Positions 53,458-63,489 of a DNA stretch of 64,000 nt are shown here, piece by piece. Position numbers and translations under genes: made by a program. The number at the start of each line of letters is the position of its first letter. The stretch's first letter is position 1. The notes under the pieces were generated by a model, which did no database searches, had not been told where the DNA came from, and was given only the letters and a program-made list of their open reading frames with translations. The stretch comes from Sphingobacteriia bacterium (lineage in GTDB: Bacteria > Pseudomonadota > Alphaproteobacteria > Rickettsiales > 33-17): positions 620,001 through 684,000 of the forward strand of contig JAFKLR010000003.1 in the NCBI GenBank assembly GCA_017304685.1. Direction: 5' to 3'.

Positions 53458-53640
53458 ATGTTTTCTGAAGAAAGAATTATTTACGTAAATTCAAAAGCAG
53501 TTTCATGCGAAGGTGAAAACCCAAAAATAGGTCATCCTAAAATTTACATGAATATGGGTGAAGCCATTGAAGCTACTTGCCCCTATTGTAGTATGAAATT
53601 TATTCTTGAAAATCATAATAACGAAAAGAATCACTCATGA
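53458..53640 (+). CDS. CHCC zinc-finger domain protein (NDUFS6-type)
   Basis: A 60-residue protein with TAGGA before the ATG. The zf-CHCC pattern is complete: C17 in VSCEGE, H26 in KIGHPKIYM, and C41/C44 in ATCPYCSMKF. The same domain forms the C terminus of mitochondrial complex I subunit NDUFS6; stand-alone alphaproteobacterial versions probably bind zinc and may take part in complex I assembly. It overlaps the next gene by 4 nt (ATGA). Confidence 0.88.
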   Translation: MFSEERIIYVNSKAVSCEGENPKIGHPKIYMNMGEAIEATCPYCSMKFILENHNNEKNHS

Positions 53641-54137
53641 GTAGTAACATTCAAGTATACAGATTTAGAATTCGTTATATATTTTACTTCATAAGCATAT
53701 TTCTTTTACTGCTCAGCCAAACCCTTTGGGTAACTGATTTAAAGAAAATTTTACCAAGTATTTTAAGTATTTTAATATTTCAAATAAGTTTATTTTTTCC
53801 AAGAGCAATACCTAGTTTATATTTACTTATATATGGGCTGGTTGAAGATGCAATTTATGGTAATTTATTAGGAACTTCTAGTATTACTTATCTTATTATT
53901 ATGCATTTAGTTATTCATCATAAACGTAGATTTTTTACCTTTAATTTTCTATTCACTTGGTTAGGTTTTGCTATTTGCATTTTAATAACTACCTTGTTCA
54001 ATTTATTAATATTCTTAGGTGTTCAGAAAAAAGCTGTTAATTTGGAAGCAATAACAATTTCACAATTCGCTACTCTTTTTATTTTCCCAATGTTTTTCTA
54101 TATCTTCGACAAAATCATTCATTCTGAAAATCGCTAA
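53637..54137 (+). CDS. mreD: probable rod shape-determining membrane protein (MreD-like)
   Basis: A 166-residue membrane protein with about five helices. The central LPSILSILIFQISLFFPRAIPSLYLLIYGLVEDAIYGNLLGTSSITYLI fits the MreD pattern (P....lllGl..D.l.g..lG...l). MreD works with MreC, RodA and PBP2 in cell elongation. Usual partners mreB/mreC/mrdA are not adjacent; instead it is coupled to the zinc-finger gene (4-nt overlap) and radC (11 nt). The call rests on topology and one motif, so another small membrane family is possible. Confidence 0.5.
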   Translation: MSSNIQVYRFRIRYIFYFISIFLLLLSQTLWVTDLKKILPSILSILIFQISLFFPRAIPSLYLLIYGLVEDAIYGNLLGTSSITYLIIMHLVIHHKRRFFTFNFLFTWLGFAICILITTLFNLLIFLGVQKKAVNLEAITISQFATLFIFPMFFYIFDKIIHSENR

Positions 54138-54148
54138 TTATTATTTTT

Positions 54149-54832
54149 ATGGCTGATGAAAATAAACATTATCTTGGTCATCGTAAAAGAGTTAGAGAAA
54201 GGCTAATGAATTCAAGACCTGGAACAATTCCTGATTATGAATTACTTGAAATGATTTTATTTCTTTCAAAACCTAGAGGGGATGTTAAGCCACTAGCAAA
54301 AGAACTCATTAAAATTTTTGGCAGCATTACGAGAGTTTTGTGTGCCACACCAAATCAACTTATGACTATAAAGGGAATTGGAGAAAGTACTATTGCTTCT
54401 CTTAAATTAATGCATGAAGTTGCTGCCAGAATGCAAAAAGAAGAAATTATAACTAAACCGATCATTGAATCATGGAGCGCTCTTTTAGAATATGCACGTT
54501 TAACCATGGGACATATTTCAACTGAACAATTTCGTGTTCTTTATTTAAATAAAAAAAATATGGTAATAACTGATGAATTACAGGAAACTGGAACTGTGGA
54601 TCACACCCCTGTTTACCCTAGAGAATTAATTAAAAGAGCTGTTACATTAGACGCGACGGCAATGATTTTAATTCATAATCATCCAAGCGGTAACTGCAAA
54701 CCTTCAAAAACTGATATTATAATGACTGAGGAAATTAATAAACTTTGCAGTTCTCTTGGGATAAAACTTTACGATCATTTAATAGTTTCAAATAATTATC
54801 ATTTTAGCTTTAAAAATAGTGGAATAATTTAA
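54149..54832 (+). CDS. radC: RadC-family JAB-domain protein
   Basis: A 227-residue RadC: an N-terminal helix-hairpin-helix-like part (LLEMILFLSKPRGDVKPLAKELI, TIKGIGESTIASLK) and a C-terminal JAB/MPN domain with the metal motif HNHPSGNCKPSKTD (H-x-H-x7-S-x2-D, complete) and LYDHLIVSN. RadC is widespread but its role in repair is disputed. It ends in a hairpin shared with the convergent gene. Confidence 0.92.
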   Translation: MADENKHYLGHRKRVRERLMNSRPGTIPDYELLEMILFLSKPRGDVKPLAKELIKIFGSITRVLCATPNQLMTIKGIGESTIASLKLMHEVAARMQKEEIITKPIIESWSALLEYARLTMGHISTEQFRVLYLNKKNMVITDELQETGTVDHTPVYPRELIKRAVTLDATAMILIHNHPSGNCKPSKTDIIMTEEINKLCSSLGIKLYDHLIVSNNYHFSFKNSGII

Positions 54833-54849
54833 AATTAATCCACTATTTT
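54813..54849. terminator. bidirectional hairpin terminator
   Basis: An 11-bp stem AAAATAGTGGA / TCCACTATTTT (arms 54813-54823 and 54839-54849) covers the end of radC and precedes the stop of the convergent gene at 54861. A- and T-rich arm ends fit rho-independent termination in both directions. Confidence 0.7.
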
Positions 54850-54860
54850 AATTACAAAAC

Positions 54861-56384
54861 TTAGGAAGCTTTAGTCATACCTGGGTTTAAAATCTTCGCT
54901 ATAGTTTTTTCTATTTTCTGAATTTGTACATTTAATGTATTATTTAAAATCGGATGCTTATTTTTACCCGTTTTTAAGGTATCTTGCACTGAAGTAAGTG
55001 CTTTATTCAATTCAGCTTGCTCTTGTTTATTTAAACTTGTTTTAACAGTTCCAAATCCCTCGCATAATTTACTTACACTTTTAATAAATTCACTAAACTT
55101 AATTTTTCCACTTTTATATTGCTCTACTTTTTCACTTAAAGTTGCAACTAATGATGGTTTTAAAGTATTTTGACTATTTCCGTTTTTACCTACAGGTTTA
55201 TAGGAATTAAGAGTAGACGTGTTAGAGGCTACATTATTACTTTTTTTAGCAGAAGATTGATCGGCGTTTTCTAAAGTAACATCTATAGCAGTGTATGCTT
55301 TAAAAGTTTCTTCTAATTGCTCAGCTAAAAGTTCTATTTCTTTTGTTCCGTTACTTAATGTATTTTTAAGCTCTTTAAAATTCATTTCGTCAATATCTAT
55401 AGCATCATCAAAATGTTGTTTTGAAATTTTTTCTAAGGCTTCTGCTTCTTTTACATAAACTGCTAACTCTTTCGCATTTTTAACTTTTAAGTAACCATTA
55501 TTTATAAACTTATTTCCGAGTGTAAAACCTGCGGCCCCTAAACCAATACTACCTACGGCTGCAGCAATTGCAAAAGGACTTAATCCAAAGGTCATGAAAG
55601 CAACTGCTGGGCCTGTAAGACCAGCTAATAATAAGGAAGTTGCATTTGCTGAAATTAAAGCACTTAAGGCTTCATTTTTTGCAAGAATCTTTCCAATGTT
55701 TCTATCCTGTTCTGAAGTTTTTATATTAATAAGAGTATTAATAAAATCTTTACTTTTTAAAAATTTATCTAAATCTTTCAATGCATCGTTTACAGCCTGT
55801 TGCACTAAATTATCATCTTTAAAGTAATTCCATGGCCCAGACTTTAAAGTATCTTTAATATTATTTGTAATAACGCCCTTAATTTGTTTCACAATTTTGT
55901 TATAATTTTCTAAATCAGTTATATTTCCTTTAGTGTCAATGCAATTAGCTAAATTCATAAATTCATCAGCTAATTCATCAGTTGAATTTTGTAAGGCAGA
56001 ATTAAAGGTATTTAATTTTAAGAACTGATCTAAATATTTATATTTCATAATAGAGTGTGAAGGAAAATATTTTTCTTTTAATTTATTAAGTACCTTCAAT
56101 TTATCCATATCATAAGAAACATGTTCAAGAGCTGCACCAAATGCATTTGAAGAAACAGTTATTAAACATTGCGCATGTAAACTTTTAAGTGTAATCGCAA
56201 ACTTTCTTAAAAGTTCTTTTTCACCAGTTCCTGTTTTTGAAGCGTTTTCTAAAGCAACCTTTAAAATTTTAAATTCATTTTCTACGTTTCTCTCAAAGCT
56301 TTTCAATGATACGTGAGCATTCTTGTTAAATTGTAAGAAACTATTAGCATCGGTACTTTTCTTCATCATTTTAGTTACCATCAT
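54861..56384 (-). CDS. hypothetical helical protein with central hydrophobic hairpin
   Basis: Unrecognised, 507 residues. Long charged helices fill the N-terminal 235 and C-terminal 200 residues. In the middle (about 240-293) is a glycine/alanine-rich hydrophobic block with two membrane-length segments (LLLAGLTGPAVAFMTFGLSPF and FAIAAAVGSIGLGAAGF parts) around a short turn. No signal peptide. The arrangement of long helices with a buried hydrophobic hairpin is seen in alpha-helical pore formers and some effectors, but also in ordinary membrane-tethered proteins; I cannot decide. A weak, distant GAGG precedes the start. A similar layout occurs at 184-1227. Confidence 0.6.
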   Translation of the reverse strand: MMVTKMMKKSTDANSFLQFNKNAHVSLKSFERNVENEFKILKVALENASKTGTGEKELLRKFAITLKSLHAQCLITVSSNAFGAALEHVSYDMDKLKVLNKLKEKYFPSHSIMKYKYLDQFLKLNTFNSALQNSTDELADEFMNLANCIDTKGNITDLENYNKIVKQIKGVITNNIKDTLKSGPWNYFKDDNLVQQAVNDALKDLDKFLKSKDFINTLINIKTSEQDRNIGKILAKNEALSALISANATSLLLAGLTGPAVAFMTFGLSPFAIAAAVGSIGLGAAGFTLGNKFINNGYLKVKNAKELAVYVKEAEALEKISKQHFDDAIDIDEMNFKELKNTLSNGTKEIELLAEQLEETFKAYTAIDVTLENADQSSAKKSNNVASNTSTLNSYKPVGKNGNSQNTLKPSLVATLSEKVEQYKSGKIKFSEFIKSVSKLCEGFGTVKTSLNKQEQAELNKALTSVQDTLKTGKNKHPILNNTLNVQIQKIEKTIAKILNPGMTKAS

Positions 56385-56818
56385 TAACGTTTAACTTGCA
56401 CCTCTAATTTAATTGTAAATGAATTTAGCTTAAATAAAAATTAATTTTTTAACTAATTTTTTATTTTATTATTACTTACTGATCTTTATGGCAAAAAATT
56501 TATAACTTAATTAATTACTTTAAGTTTACAATTTTATATTCTGAAAAATAGTGCTTTATCTTATATATTAAAATTAACTTACTTATTTTAAGTAAATAAT
56601 TTAAAAGTTTATTATAAGTGATTGAGATAATGTCACTTAATAGCTGATATAAATTTAAATATAAAACTTTATACTAATTTTTAGTAACTATTTTTACATT
56701 TAATTATAAAATCTATTTATATATTTTTATTTTCGCATTGACCCTTAATTAATTCTTGACAGGTAGCGAAAAAAACCTTAAATTTCCAACGGTTTAATTA
56801 TATTATTTATATTTATAA
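56385..56818. other. long divergent intergenic region upstream of carA
   Basis: About 430 nt of very A+T-rich sequence with no convincing gene. It contains a good sigma-70 promoter for carA close to its right end (56756-56784). The remainder shows no clear hairpin, arginine/pyrimidine leader or repeat. Confidence 0.5.
56756..56784 (+). promoter_or_regulatory. sigma-70 promoter of carAB
   Basis: A perfect TTGACA -35, 17-nt spacer and TAAATT -10, ending 34 nt before the carA start codon. This is one of the best promoter matches in the window. Confidence 0.65.
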
Positions 56819-57982
56819 ATGTCTGGTAATTTTAGCATCCCTCAATTTTCGAATTCAGCACTTATTTTCAAATCTGGTGACGTGTTTTTTGGCAATGGAA
56901 TTGGTGAAAAAGGTACAAAAATAGGCGAAATTTGCTTTAATACCGGGCTTACAGGTTATCAAGAAACTTTAAGCGACCCCTCTTATTCTGAACAAATAAT
57001 CACTTTTACCTTTCCTCATATTGGTAACGTTGGATGCAATAAATTTGATAATGATGGTTTAAAAATTGTAGCTAAAGGTTTGATTTTACGCAATAAAATT
57101 ACCGATCCTTCTAATTTTAGATCAGAAGAACATTTTGAAAACTGGCTTAAAAATAATAATATTACTGGGATATATGGTATAGATACCAGAAATCTTACTA
57201 AAAAAATACGTAAAGAAGGTTCGCAAATGGTGGCTATTGTTTATAGCGATAACCTAACTCAAGAACTATTAAACACCTCACTTTATGAACTTAAGGCTAC
57301 TCCTGAAATGGATGGTAAAGAGCTTGCAAAGCCTGTTTCAACTAAAGAAACTTTTGAATGGAAAGATGGTCTTTACGAAGATGAAAAAATTAATAATGTG
57401 CAATTTGATTACACAATTGTCGTAATTGACTATGGCGTTAAGTTAAATATTCTACGCTGTTTAAAATCATTTGGTGTAAAATTAATAGTAGTTCCTGCTG
57501 ACAGCACATTTGAAGAAATTAAAAAATATAACCCAGATGGTATATTACTTTCAAATGGGCCTGGTGATCCGGCCGAAACATTCAAATATACTGGCGACAC
57601 AATAAAAGCTTTAATCGAAAACAACCTTCCTATTTTTGGAATTTGTTTGGGCCATCAACTTTTAGGTTTAGCGTTAGGTAGTAAAACATATCATATGAAA
57701 CAAGGTCATAGAGGAGCAAATCATCCTGTTTTAAACCTTGAAAGCGGAAAAGTTGAAATAAGTAGCCAAAACCATGGTTTTGCAATTGATGAAGACACTT
57801 TATCATCTGATGTACTCATTACACATAAATCTCTTTTTGATGGTTCTATTGAAGGAATAAAGCTTAAAAACAAGCCTATATTTTCAGTTCAATATCATCC
57901 TGAAGCTTCTCCGGGACCACATGACAGTTACTATTTATTTACACAATTTTTTGAAATGATAAGTTTAAATAAAAAGCTATAA
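56819..57982 (+). CDS. carA: carbamoyl-phosphate synthase small subunit (glutaminase)
   Basis: CarA (387 residues) hydrolyses glutamine and channels ammonia to CarB. The N-terminal domain has ALIFKSGDVFFGNGIG, FNTGLTGYQETLSDPSY and TGIYGIDTRNLTKKIR. The class I amidotransferase domain has LLSNGPGDPAE, the nucleophile FGICLGHQLLGLALG and the catalytic His/Glu in QYHPEASPGPHDS. Carbamoyl phosphate feeds pyrimidine and arginine synthesis. carB starts 12 nt later. Confidence 0.96.
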   Translation: MSGNFSIPQFSNSALIFKSGDVFFGNGIGEKGTKIGEICFNTGLTGYQETLSDPSYSEQIITFTFPHIGNVGCNKFDNDGLKIVAKGLILRNKITDPSNFRSEEHFENWLKNNNITGIYGIDTRNLTKKIRKEGSQMVAIVYSDNLTQELLNTSLYELKATPEMDGKELAKPVSTKETFEWKDGLYEDEKINNVQFDYTIVVIDYGVKLNILRCLKSFGVKLIVVPADSTFEEIKKYNPDGILLSNGPGDPAETFKYTGDTIKALIENNLPIFGICLGHQLLGLALGSKTYHMKQGHRGANHPVLNLESGKVEISSQNHGFAIDEDTLSSDVLITHKSLFDGSIEGIKLKNKPIFSVQYHPEASPGPHDSYYLFTQFFEMISLNKKL

Positions 57983-57994
57983 ATTAAGGACATT

Positions 57995-60900
57995 ATGCCA
58001 AAACGCACTGATATAAAATCTATTTTAGTTATTGGCGCTGGACCTATAGTAATTGGTCAGGCCTGCGAATTCGATTATTCCGGTACTCAAGCATGTAAGG
58101 CTTTAAGAGATGAAGGATATAGAATTATACTTATTAATTCAAATCCAGCAACTATCATGACGGATCCAAACGTTGCAGATGCCACTTACATTGAGCCAAT
58201 TACCCCTGAATATGTTGAAAAAATTATTATTAAAGAAAAACCGGATGCTATTCTTCCCACCGTAGGTGGACAAACCGCTCTAAACTGCGCGCTAAAACTT
58301 TACTATAATGGTATTTTAGACAAATATAATATTAAATTAATCGGTGCTTCTCCAAAAGCAATTGAAAAAGCGGAAAACCGTCAGTTATTTAAAGAAGCAA
58401 TGAGTAAAATTGGGCTTGAATGTCCAAAAAACATCGTAGTTCATTCACTTGAAGAAGCTTTAAAAGCAATTGATTACGTTGGGCTTCCTGCAATTATACG
58501 TCCTTCTTTTACACTAGGTGGTTCAGGTGGCGGTATTGCCAGAACTCTTGAAGAATATAAAGAAATAGTTGCATCAGGTCTTGCAGCATCTGCAAATACT
58601 GAAGTACAAATCGATGAATCCATAATGGGATGGAAAGAATTCGAAATGGAAGTTGTAAGAGATAAGGAAGACAATAGTATTATCGTCTGCTCAATTGAAA
58701 ACATTGATCCAATGGGTGTTCATACAGGTGATAGTATAACCGTTGCCCCTGCTCTTACTTTAACTGATAAAGAATATCAAAAAATGCGTAATGCATCTAT
58801 TGCAGTCTTAAGAGAAATTGGTGTAGACACCGGTGGCTCAAACGTGCAATTTGCTGTAAACCCAAAAGATGGAAGAATGCTTGTTATTGAAATGAATCCA
58901 AGAGTTTCACGTTCTTCTGCACTTGCTTCAAAAGCAACTGGTTTTCCTATTGCTAAAGTAGCAGCAAAACTGGCTATAGGTTACACATTAAATGAAATTA
59001 TGAACGATTGTACAGGTAATACCCCTGCATCCTTTGAACCTGTAATTGATTATATAGTTACTAAAATCCCACGTTTTACATTTGAAAAATTTTCTGAAAC
59101 AAAAAAAGAACTTTCAAGTTCAATGAAATCTGTTGGTGAAGCTATGGCAATTGGCAGGAGCTTTGCAGAATCATTACAAAAAGCGTTTAGATCACTTGAA
59201 TATGGTTACAATGGTTTAAAATCGATTGAACCGAGTTTAAATAAAGATGTTATTCGTGAGAAGTTAAAACTACTTACACCTGAAAGATTACTATTAATTG
59301 CAGATGCATTAAGAAGTGGTATTTCCTCAAAAGAAATTCATGAAATAACTGAATACGATCCATGGTTTATCGGTCAAATTGAACAAATTGTAAAAATTGA
59401 AAAAGAAGTTCAAGCAAAAGGATTACCAACTGACGAGTACGAATTTAATGAAATTAAAAAGATGGGTTTTTCTGATTCGCGTTTAGCAGAACTTACTAAT
59501 AAATCTGAAATTGAAGTTAGAAAACACAGAATTAACTTAGGTATAAAACCTGTTTTCAAAAGAATTGATACATGTGCAGCAGAATTTGAAGCAAAAACTT
59601 CTTATATGTATTCATGTTATGAAGGTAATGGAATCTCCAAAAATGATTGCGAATCAACTCCAACTAACCGTAAGAAAATTGTAATTTTAGGTAGCGGACC
59701 AAACCGCATTGGACAAGGTGTCGAGTTTGATTATGCATGCGTTCATGCCGCTTATTCTTTAAGAGATGCTGGCTTTGAAACTATTATGATTAATTGTAAC
59801 CCTGAAACTGTTTCAACGGATTATGATACTTCAGATAGATTATATTTTGAACCTTTAACTTCAGAAAATGTATTAGATATCCTTGATAAAGAAAATGAAG
59901 CTGGAGAATTAATTGGAGTTAATCTTCAATTTGGTGGCCAAACCCCGCTTAAGCTTGCTAAAACTTTAGAAAATTACAATATTCCAATTATTGGCACCTC
60001 GCCGCATTCAATTGATTTAGCAGAGGACCGTAAAAGGTTCCAAGAATTACTAAATAAATTAAGTATCAAGCAACCAACTAATTTTACATGTGATAGTGAA
60101 GAAGAGCTTCTAAAAAGAACAGCAGAAATAGGTTTTCCAGTAGTTGTAAGACCATCTTATGTTCTTGGTGGCCGCGCTATGCAGGTTGTCGAAAATAAAA
60201 TAGAGTTAGAAGATTATTTAAATCAATATAGAGAAATATTTGAAACCGGGCCATTACTTGTTGATGAATTCTTAACTGATGCAATTGAAGTTGACGTTGA
60301 TGCTATTTGTGATGGTAAAGATGTTTATATCGGCGGTATAATGGAACATATTGAAGAAGCTGGAATTCATTCAGGCGATTCAGCGTGCGTTATTCCTCCT
60401 CATACATTAAGTCAAAATTTGATTGACCAAATTATTGAACAATCAACTAAACTTGCTTTAGAACTTAAAGTAAAAGGTTTAATGAACGTTCAATTTGCAA
60501 TAAAAGATGACGTCATTTATGTTTTAGAAGTTAATCCAAGAGCAAGTAGAACAATTCCATTTATTGCTAAAGCTACTGGCGTTCCTGTAGCAAAAATTGC
60601 TTCATTAATTATGAGTGGTAAAACATTAAAAGAATTAGGAATTACCGATATTACATATAAAATGCCAGGACAATATACTGCTGTTAAAGCTCCTGTCTTC
60701 CCTTTCGCACGATTTTCAGATGTAAATGTTATATTAGGCCCTGAAATGAAATCAACTGGTGAATCAATGGGCATTGATGAAAGTTTCCCTAGCGCTTTCG
60801 CTAAAGCTCAAAATGCTGCTGGCGATGACATTCCGTTAGAAGGAAATATTTTTATATCAGTAAAAGATTCAGATAAACCTATAGCCGCTGAATTCGCTAA

Positions 60901-61246
60901 GACTTTAAGGGAACTTGGGTTTAAAATATATGCAACTACTGGCACGTCAAAATATTTTACTGAAAAAGGAATTAATAATATTTTAGTGAATAAAGTCCCT
61001 GAAGGTAGCCCACATATTGTTGAAATGATTGATAAAAAAGAAGTATGTTTAGTAATTAATACAGCTCAAGGTAAGAAAACTCTTGCAGATAGTTATTCAA
61101 TTAGAAGAACTGCTTTAATGAGGAAAATTCCTCATTGCGTTACAATAACAGGCGCTAAAGCTCTTGTTGAAGCTATTAAATATTTAAAACTTGAGAGAAA
61201 TAACCTTGGAGTCAAATCAATCCAGGAATATATAAAATTTAACTAA
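57995..61246 (+). CDS. carB: carbamoyl-phosphate synthase large subunit
   Basis: CarB (1083 residues, normal) makes carbamoyl phosphate from bicarbonate, ammonia and two ATP. The two homologous halves are visible: [22 protein letters not shown] and the second [22 protein letters not shown], each with an ATP-grasp domain ([29 protein letters not shown]) and metal motif ([36 protein letters not shown]). The C-terminal allosteric MGS-like domain begins near residue 945. AAGGA precedes the ATG. No sign of damage. Confidence 0.97.
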   Translation: MPKRTDIKSILVIGAGPIVIGQACEFDYSGTQACKALRDEGYRIILINSNPATIMTDPNVADATYIEPITPEYVEKIIIKEKPDAILPTVGGQTALNCALKLYYNGILDKYNIKLIGASPKAIEKAENRQLFKEAMSKIGLECPKNIVVHSLEEALKAIDYVGLPAIIRPSFTLGGSGGGIARTLEEYKEIVASGLAASANTEVQIDESIMGWKEFEMEVVRDKEDNSIIVCSIENIDPMGVHTGDSITVAPALTLTDKEYQKMRNASIAVLREIGVDTGGSNVQFAVNPKDGRMLVIEMNPRVSRSSALASKATGFPIAKVAAKLAIGYTLNEIMNDCTGNTPASFEPVIDYIVTKIPRFTFEKFSETKKELSSSMKSVGEAMAIGRSFAESLQKAFRSLEYGYNGLKSIEPSLNKDVIREKLKLLTPERLLLIADALRSGISSKEIHEITEYDPWFIGQIEQIVKIEKEVQAKGLPTDEYEFNEIKKMGFSDSRLAELTNKSEIEVRKHRINLGIKPVFKRIDTCAAEFEAKTSYMYSCYEGNGISKNDCESTPTNRKKIVILGSGPNRIGQGVEFDYACVHAAYSLRDAGFETIMINCNPETVSTDYDTSDRLYFEPLTSENVLDILDKENEAGELIGVNLQFGGQTPLKLAKTLENYNIPIIGTSPHSIDLAEDRKRFQELLNKLSIKQPTNFTCDSEEELLKRTAEIGFPVVVRPSYVLGGRAMQVVENKIELEDYLNQYREIFETGPLLVDEFLTDAIEVDVDAICDGKDVYIGGIMEHIEEAGIHSGDSACVIPPHTLSQNLIDQIIEQSTKLALELKVKGLMNVQFAIKDDVIYVLEVNPRASRTIPFIAKATGVPVAKIASLIMSGKTLKELGITDITYKMPGQYTAVKAPVFPFARFSDVNVILGPEMKSTGESMGIDESFPSAFAKAQNAAGDDIPLEGNIFISVKDSDKPIAAEFAKTLRELGFKIYATTGTSKYFTEKGINNILVNKVPEGSPHIVEMIDKKEVCLVINTAQGKKTLADSYSIRRTALMRKIPHCVTITGAKALVEAIKYLKLERNNLGVKSIQEYIKFN

Positions 61247-61268
61247 TTATAAATATTGATTAATTTAC

Positions 61269-61296
61269 TTGATATCAATTAATATTTATGTATAAT
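61269..61296 (+). promoter_or_regulatory. sigma-70 promoter
   Basis: TTGATA, 16-nt spacer, consensus TATAAT, ending 28 nt before the ATG at 61325. Confidence 0.65.
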
Positions 61297-61324
61297 TTGT
61301 TAAAATTTTATATGGTAGGTAGTT

Positions 61325-62098
61325 ATGTCATTAAGTAAATCTGACGCTTTAATAAAGGCAGTTAGTGAAAACAATATTAAAGAAGCACAAGCTTTAATTG
61401 TTGATGAAGCTAATATATATAGTACTGATAACCTTGGTGACTCAACTTTACTTATAGCTCTTAGAAATAAAAACGTCGAACTGGTTTCTATCCTTTTAGC
61501 CGCTCATATGTTAAAGGAAAAAATTTTAGATATAAAATATAAAAGTGACTGGGAAAAAGTTTACACTAATTTTAACTTAAATAATCGTTATATAAAAGTT
61601 GAATCTTTTGATAAATATAAAGAAATAAAAGAAAAAATTGACGATTATAAAGATCTTTCTGTTCCTCCATCAAAATTAAATATTCAATATACATTAGAGA
61701 AAAACCTTCAGGAAAACTTTTTAATTTCTGTTGATGATTATCTAAAATTTATTAAGGTTAATCATGGAATTAAAAAGTTTGATAGTTTAGTAAACGATCA
61801 AGCTGCCGATTTAATTAGGTTACAAATATGCAAAAATAATCCTAATACTTCTAGTATAAGCTCAGCAAAAGGCCCTTCCAACACTAAAAAGGGTAATACT
61901 GCTACTGTCATTTTTACAAGTATTATCACATTATTAGGTTTATATTTAGCTGTAAGATATTCCAATGCTGCTTTTTCTTTTCCATCCTGCGTTAAGAAAA
62001 GATTTATTAATCATAGTGGTAACTTAAAGTTTACATGTGGACTTAGGTCATACTTTGATGAAATGAAAAAAACTTCTTTTCTGGTAAAGAAAATATAA
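61325..62098 (+). CDS. ankyrin-like membrane-anchored hypothetical protein
   Basis: A 257-residue protein with TAGG near the ATG and a strong promoter. Residues ~5-62 look like one or two ankyrin repeats (DALIKAVSENNIKEAQALIVDEANIY and LGDSTLLIALRNKNVELVSILL). A charged middle follows, then a Ser/Lys/Asn linker and one membrane helix (about residues 196-213, VIFTSIITLLGLYLAVRYS), and a cysteine-containing basic tail. The ankyrin part would face the cytoplasm if the helix is inserted N-in. Unrecognised beyond this. Confidence 0.65.
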   Translation: MSLSKSDALIKAVSENNIKEAQALIVDEANIYSTDNLGDSTLLIALRNKNVELVSILLAAHMLKEKILDIKYKSDWEKVYTNFNLNNRYIKVESFDKYKEIKEKIDDYKDLSVPPSKLNIQYTLEKNLQENFLISVDDYLKFIKVNHGIKKFDSLVNDQAADLIRLQICKNNPNTSSISSAKGPSNTKKGNTATVIFTSIITLLGLYLAVRYSNAAFSFPSCVKKRFINHSGNLKFTCGLRSYFDEMKKTSFLVKKI

Positions 62099-62291
62099 TA
62101 TTGAAATAAGAGCTTTTTTTAGTTAATATCACTGAATTAAATAAGATTATAGTAATCATTAATGCACTAAATGGTTGCTGACATATTAATTTACGCTTAC
62201 CTTTTTCTCAAATTTTATATTTTCTTGTTTATTTTCTCTATAAAATTTAGTAAAACAATAAGCTGATTGATTATATTATGAGGTTTTTACT

Positions 62292-62765
62292 ATGGATAAA
62301 TTTCCAATTACAGTTGAAGGGTTTCAAATGATGAACGATGAGCTTAAAGCTCTTAAGTCAGTTGAAAGACCTGCAGTAATTCAAGCAATAGCAGAAGCTC
62401 GCGCCCTTGGAGATTTGTCGGAAAATGCGGAATATCATGCTGCTCGCGAAAAACAAAGCTTTATTGAAGGTAGGATTCTTGAGCTAGAAGATAAAATTGC
62501 ACGCGCTGAAGTTATCGACGTTAAGAAACTTTCTGGTGATAAAATAAAATTTGGTGCTACGGTTACTTTAATTGATGAAGAAACAGAAGAGGAAAAGCAA
62601 TACAAAATTGTAGGAGAATATGAAGCAAACCTCACAGAAAATAAACTTTCTCTTGCTTCTCCACTTGCTCGTGCATTAATTGGTAAAACAGTAGGTGATT
62701 CTATTGAGCTTAACACACCAAATGGAATAAGAGATTATGAAATTTTAGAAGTTAAATTTCTTTAA
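62292..62765 (+). CDS. greA: transcription elongation factor GreA
   Basis: A 157-residue GreA. The N-terminal coiled coil has [24 protein letters not shown], whose tip acidic residues stimulate transcript cleavage in backtracked RNA polymerase. The C-terminal FKBP-like domain has [45 protein letters not shown]. It has a GAGG ribosome site. Elsewhere carB-greA adjacency is common in alphaproteobacteria; here an ankyrin-membrane gene sits between them. Confidence 0.96.
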   Translation: MDKFPITVEGFQMMNDELKALKSVERPAVIQAIAEARALGDLSENAEYHAAREKQSFIEGRILELEDKIARAEVIDVKKLSGDKIKFGATVTLIDEETEEEKQYKIVGEYEANLTENKLSLASPLARALIGKTVGDSIELNTPNGIRDYEILEVKFL

Positions 62766-62783
62766 TATTTGTAAAGCTCTTGA

Positions 62784-62812
62784 TTGACCTTTAACTATTT
62801 TTAAATTATATT
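62784..62812 (+). promoter_or_regulatory. sigma-70 promoter
   Basis: TTGACC, 17-nt spacer, TATATT, ending 26 nt before the ATG at 62839. Confidence 0.6.
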
Positions 62813-62838
62813 CATATCTAAATATTTATGGAGCATTT

Positions 62839-63342
62839 ATGTCAAATAATAAAGATTATAGCTTAAATTTTGATTTTAATTTAGCTAAAAAAGAGCTTAC
62901 TGTTGAAGTAATGGATAATGTTAACCACGAAATAGGAAGAATTACATTAAATAATACTCATGTTGAAAATGCAGTTGATGGTAATGAACTTGTTAAAGCT
63001 TCAAATTCTCCGAGTTTATTCCTATTCAAACTTTTAAGCCTTAATCATGAAAATGTTTCTTTAAAAAATGAAGATGGTACTGAATTAACTCTTAGAATGG
63101 ATATTGATAAAAATTTACCAGTCCATTTATTAGAAGATATTAATAATTTTAGTAAAGTATTCCAAAACCCTACTTTTTTAAATGAATATTTCAAAAACCC
63201 ACATGAAAGTTTTTCTTTCAATGCAAATATTAAACTTGAAGGAAATTACCAAAATAATACTAATGAACTTTCTGAAAATGACAATTTAAACTCTACACTT
63301 ACTGAGTTAAATTTAGATCATTCAACAGGCTCACCTGCGTAA
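62839..63342 (+). CDS. hypothetical acidic protein
   Basis: Unrecognised, 167 residues, soluble, acidic and Asn-rich. The N-terminal part alternates hydrophobic and charged residues (beta-like, e.g. YSLNFDFNLAKKELTVEVMD), and the end is a low-complexity Asn/Glu/Ser region. It has its own promoter, a TATGGAG ribosome site and its own terminator, so it appears to be a single-gene transcript that may be well expressed. Confidence 0.6.
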   Translation: MSNNKDYSLNFDFNLAKKELTVEVMDNVNHEIGRITLNNTHVENAVDGNELVKASNSPSLFLFKLLSLNHENVSLKNEDGTELTLRMDIDKNLPVHLLEDINNFSKVFQNPTFLNEYFKNPHESFSFNANIKLEGNYQNNTNELSENDNLNSTLTELNLDHSTGSPA

Positions 63343-63350
63343 ATGTTATA

Positions 63351-63384
63351 AGGGCTAAATCCCAATTTAGCCCTAAAATCTTTT
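63351..63384 (+). terminator. rho-independent terminator
   Basis: A 10-bp stem AGGGCTAAAT / ATTTAGCCCT with a CCCA loop, followed a few bases later by a five-T run, just after the gene at 62839. Confidence 0.8.
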
Positions 63385-63489
63385 TCTAAAATAAAAAAAT
63401 TACATTATTTAAATTAAATTGTACAAAAGTTATAAGTAATATATAATCAATTTATTATATAAATTAACAATTTAACAAAACTTACAAAT